DNA from: Paenibacillus periandrae
Lineage (GTDB): Bacteria; Bacillota; Bacilli; Paenibacillales; NBRC-103111
Assembly (NCBI RefSeq): GCF_022458865.1
Contig: NZ_JAJNMU010000039.1
Location: 1-59,639, forward strand
Direction of reading: 5' to 3'
Length of the DNA: 59,639 nucleotides
In this document: positions 58,744 through 59,639 of the stretch, piece by piece
How positions within the stretch are numbered: the stretch's first letter is position 1
Layout of the letters: the number at the start of each line of letters is the position of its first letter
Notes under the pieces: generated by a model
What the model was told of the DNA's origin: nothing
The model's database searches: none
What the model saw: only the letters and a program-made list of their open reading frames with translations
Program-made: the position numbers and the translations under genes

Positions 58744-59283
58744 ATGAAATGGACGCGTGAAGCTATCGTGAATAAACAAGAGTTTTCTAAAGAATCCACC
58801 GTATACCACTATCGACTTCTCAAAAGAATACATTACAGCACTATTCTCAATCTCATCTATTGGGGTATACTCATCAGTATGCTTGCCTGGGAGTTAATCC
58901 TTTTGCGCCCGTATACCATGTTATTAGGAATAGCATTTCTTCCACTACTTCACGCGCTGCTCATCTTCTTGCATATCACTTTAAAAGAAAAACGGCAGCT
59001 TACGCATTGGCAATTTCGATTCCACTTGCCGTGGCTGGGCTTGGCCCCAACCAATCATATAGGTTTAAGGAGATTCAGCGGCCTTCAAATGCAAGTATTT
59101 TGGGTTACGATCATGATTATTGGATGCTTTTATCCATGGGCACCTCGGGATATGGTAAGCCTGTTATGCGTTCATCTATGGATCTTTTTACCTCGTTTGT
59201 ACATATTGTTACGTCTTAAAAAACATGCCTCCAAAGGTTTTATAAAACTCAATGACAAAGATACTTCCTGCTATTCGCAATAG
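58744..59283 (+). CDS. Predicted small membrane protein, unknown function
   Basis: The 179-residue protein has about four hydrophobic segments: residues 35-55 (LNLIYWGILISMLAWELILL), 58-78, 114-132 and 140-156, and basic loops. No family is recognised. It is on the plus strand, opposite to nearly everything else, with no strong Shine-Dalgarno. A sigma-E-like promoter precedes it, so expression in the mother cell is possible. It could instead be a non-coding stretch, but the open frame with clear hydrophobic pattern argues for a real gene. Confidence 0.55.
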   Translation: MKWTREAIVNKQEFSKESTVYHYRLLKRIHYSTILNLIYWGILISMLAWELILLRPYTMLLGIAFLPLLHALLIFLHITLKEKRQLTHWQFRFHLPWLGLAPTNHIGLRRFSGLQMQVFWVTIMIIGCFYPWAPRDMVSLLCVHLWIFLPRLYILLRLKKHASKGFIKLNDKDTSCYSQ

Positions 59284-59427
59284 TATTGGTAATTTAAATA
59301 TCGGTTTAAACTTAAATTATGTTGGATTGCATTAAGTTGAGCTGCATTAAATTACCTTAAGTTAGAACCTTAAAACAACGATACATACATAACATTACAG
59401 CTTGACAATTGTATACAGGATGGCTGA

Positions 59428-59458
59428 CTGCTTTACATTTATGCAAACTGTAAAGCAG
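59428..59458. repeat. 10-bp perfect inverted repeat near the 5S terminator
   Basis: CTGCTTTACA and TGTAAAGCAG with an 11-base loop. It lies between the end of the membrane-protein gene and the 5S terminator. There is no T-run on either strand, so it is not an obvious terminator. The surrounding 59284-59465 is A/T rich and otherwise empty. Confidence 0.55.
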
Positions 59459-59465
59459 ATAATCA

Positions 59466-59508
59466 ATAAAAAATAACCTTTTCGGATATTTATCCAAAAA
59501 GGTTATTT
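59466..59508 (-). terminator. rrn operon terminator after 5S rRNA
   Basis: A long stem (AATAACCTTTTTGGAT paired with ATCCGAAAAGGTTATT, one mismatch, short loop) is followed by TTTTTTATTG on the minus strand. It lies 8 bp past the 5S rRNA. Confidence 0.9.
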
Positions 59509-59515
59509 TCACTGT

Positions 59516-59632
59516 GCTTGGCGACGTCCTACTCTCCCAGAACCCTGCGGTTCAAGTACCATTGGCGCTGAAGGGCTTAACGGTCGTGTTCGAGATGGGA
59601 ACGCGTGGTTCCCCTTCGCCATCATCACCAAA
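59516..59632 (-). rRNA. rrf: 5S ribosomal RNA
   Basis: The 117-nt minus-strand sequence starts near TTTGGTGATGATGGCGAAGG and has GGGAACCACGCGTTCCCATCTC, GAACACGACCGTTAAG, GCGCCAATGGTACT and the closing GGGAGAGTAGGACGTCGCC, all typical of Bacillales 5S rRNA. The rest of this rrn operon (23S and 16S) lies beyond the right end of the window. Confidence 0.96.
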
Positions 59633-59639
59633 CTAAGAG

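Overview
The window looks like a Paenibacillus-type, endospore-forming Firmicute, probably close to P. polymyxa. That placement is inferred from gene content and protein resemblance; no search was run. Gene order follows the Bacillus subtilis csfB-tmk-holB-abrB-yabE-spoVG-mfd-spoIIE-ftsH-cysK-lysS segment almost gene for gene, with local differences: nadABC lies between coaX and ftsH, greA lies between dusB and lysS, and no prs, metS or yazA is found where B. subtilis has them. No insertion sequence, prophage or CRISPR array was seen.

Nearly every gene is on the minus strand, so transcription runs from high to low coordinates. The segment is bounded by two rRNA operons of the same orientation: a 5S rRNA with its terminator at the right end, and tandem rRNA promoters plus a 16S leader at the left end. 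Only abrB and a small membrane-protein gene near 58.7-59.3 kb are on the plus strand.

Layout from right to left in the direction of transcription: (1) 59.6-56.7 kb: 5S rRNA, gin (sigma-G inhibitor) and a PLP-dependent amino-acid decarboxylase. (2) 56.6-51.0 kb: tmk, darA (c-di-AMP receptor), yaaR, holB, ricT and yabA, then after a terminator trmN6 and rsmI. (3) 50.9-48.2 kb: convergent abrB, then an HD phosphohydrolase and tatD. The abrB/HD intergenic region carries a cluster of Spo0A-box-like sequences. (4) 48.1-46.2 kb: a c-di-AMP (ydaO-type) riboswitch and terminator preceding yabE, a 3D-domain cell-wall protein. (5) 46.2-37.1 kb: rnmV, rsmA, yabG, veg, sspF, ispE, purR, ridA, spoVG, glmU, ctc, pth and fin. 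(6) 36.6-25.1 kb: mfd, prsA, spoVT, a SpoVB/YabM-type flippase, yabN/mazG, hupA, rqcP, yabP, yabQ, divIC and an S1 protein. (7) 25.0-16.3 kb: tRNA-Met, spoIIE, a VWA protein, a Ser/Thr kinase, tilS, hpt and ftsH. (8) 16-9.7 kb: nadA-nadB-nadC-coaX-hslO and a second PrsA-like foldase. (9) 9.6-0.3 kb: cysK, the folate/PABA operon (pabB-pabA-pabC-folP-folB-folK), yazB, dusB, greA and lysS.

Housekeeping genes are interleaved with sporulation genes, and promoter sequences match the stage at which each sporulation gene acts: a 21-bp-spaced Spo0A-type promoter for spoIIE, sigma-H for spoVG, sigma-G for spoVT and sspF, and sigma-K for yabG. The strongest candidates for undescribed biology are a 115-bp element with 12-bp complementary ends between hslO and yacD, a hairpin that hides the Shine-Dalgarno of the VWA gene, an AbrB with a C-terminal double CxxC motif, and a sharply GC-rich 3' part of the yabM-like gene. 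Many starts were moved to internal codons because of ribosome-binding sites or family length; this is stated in each entry.
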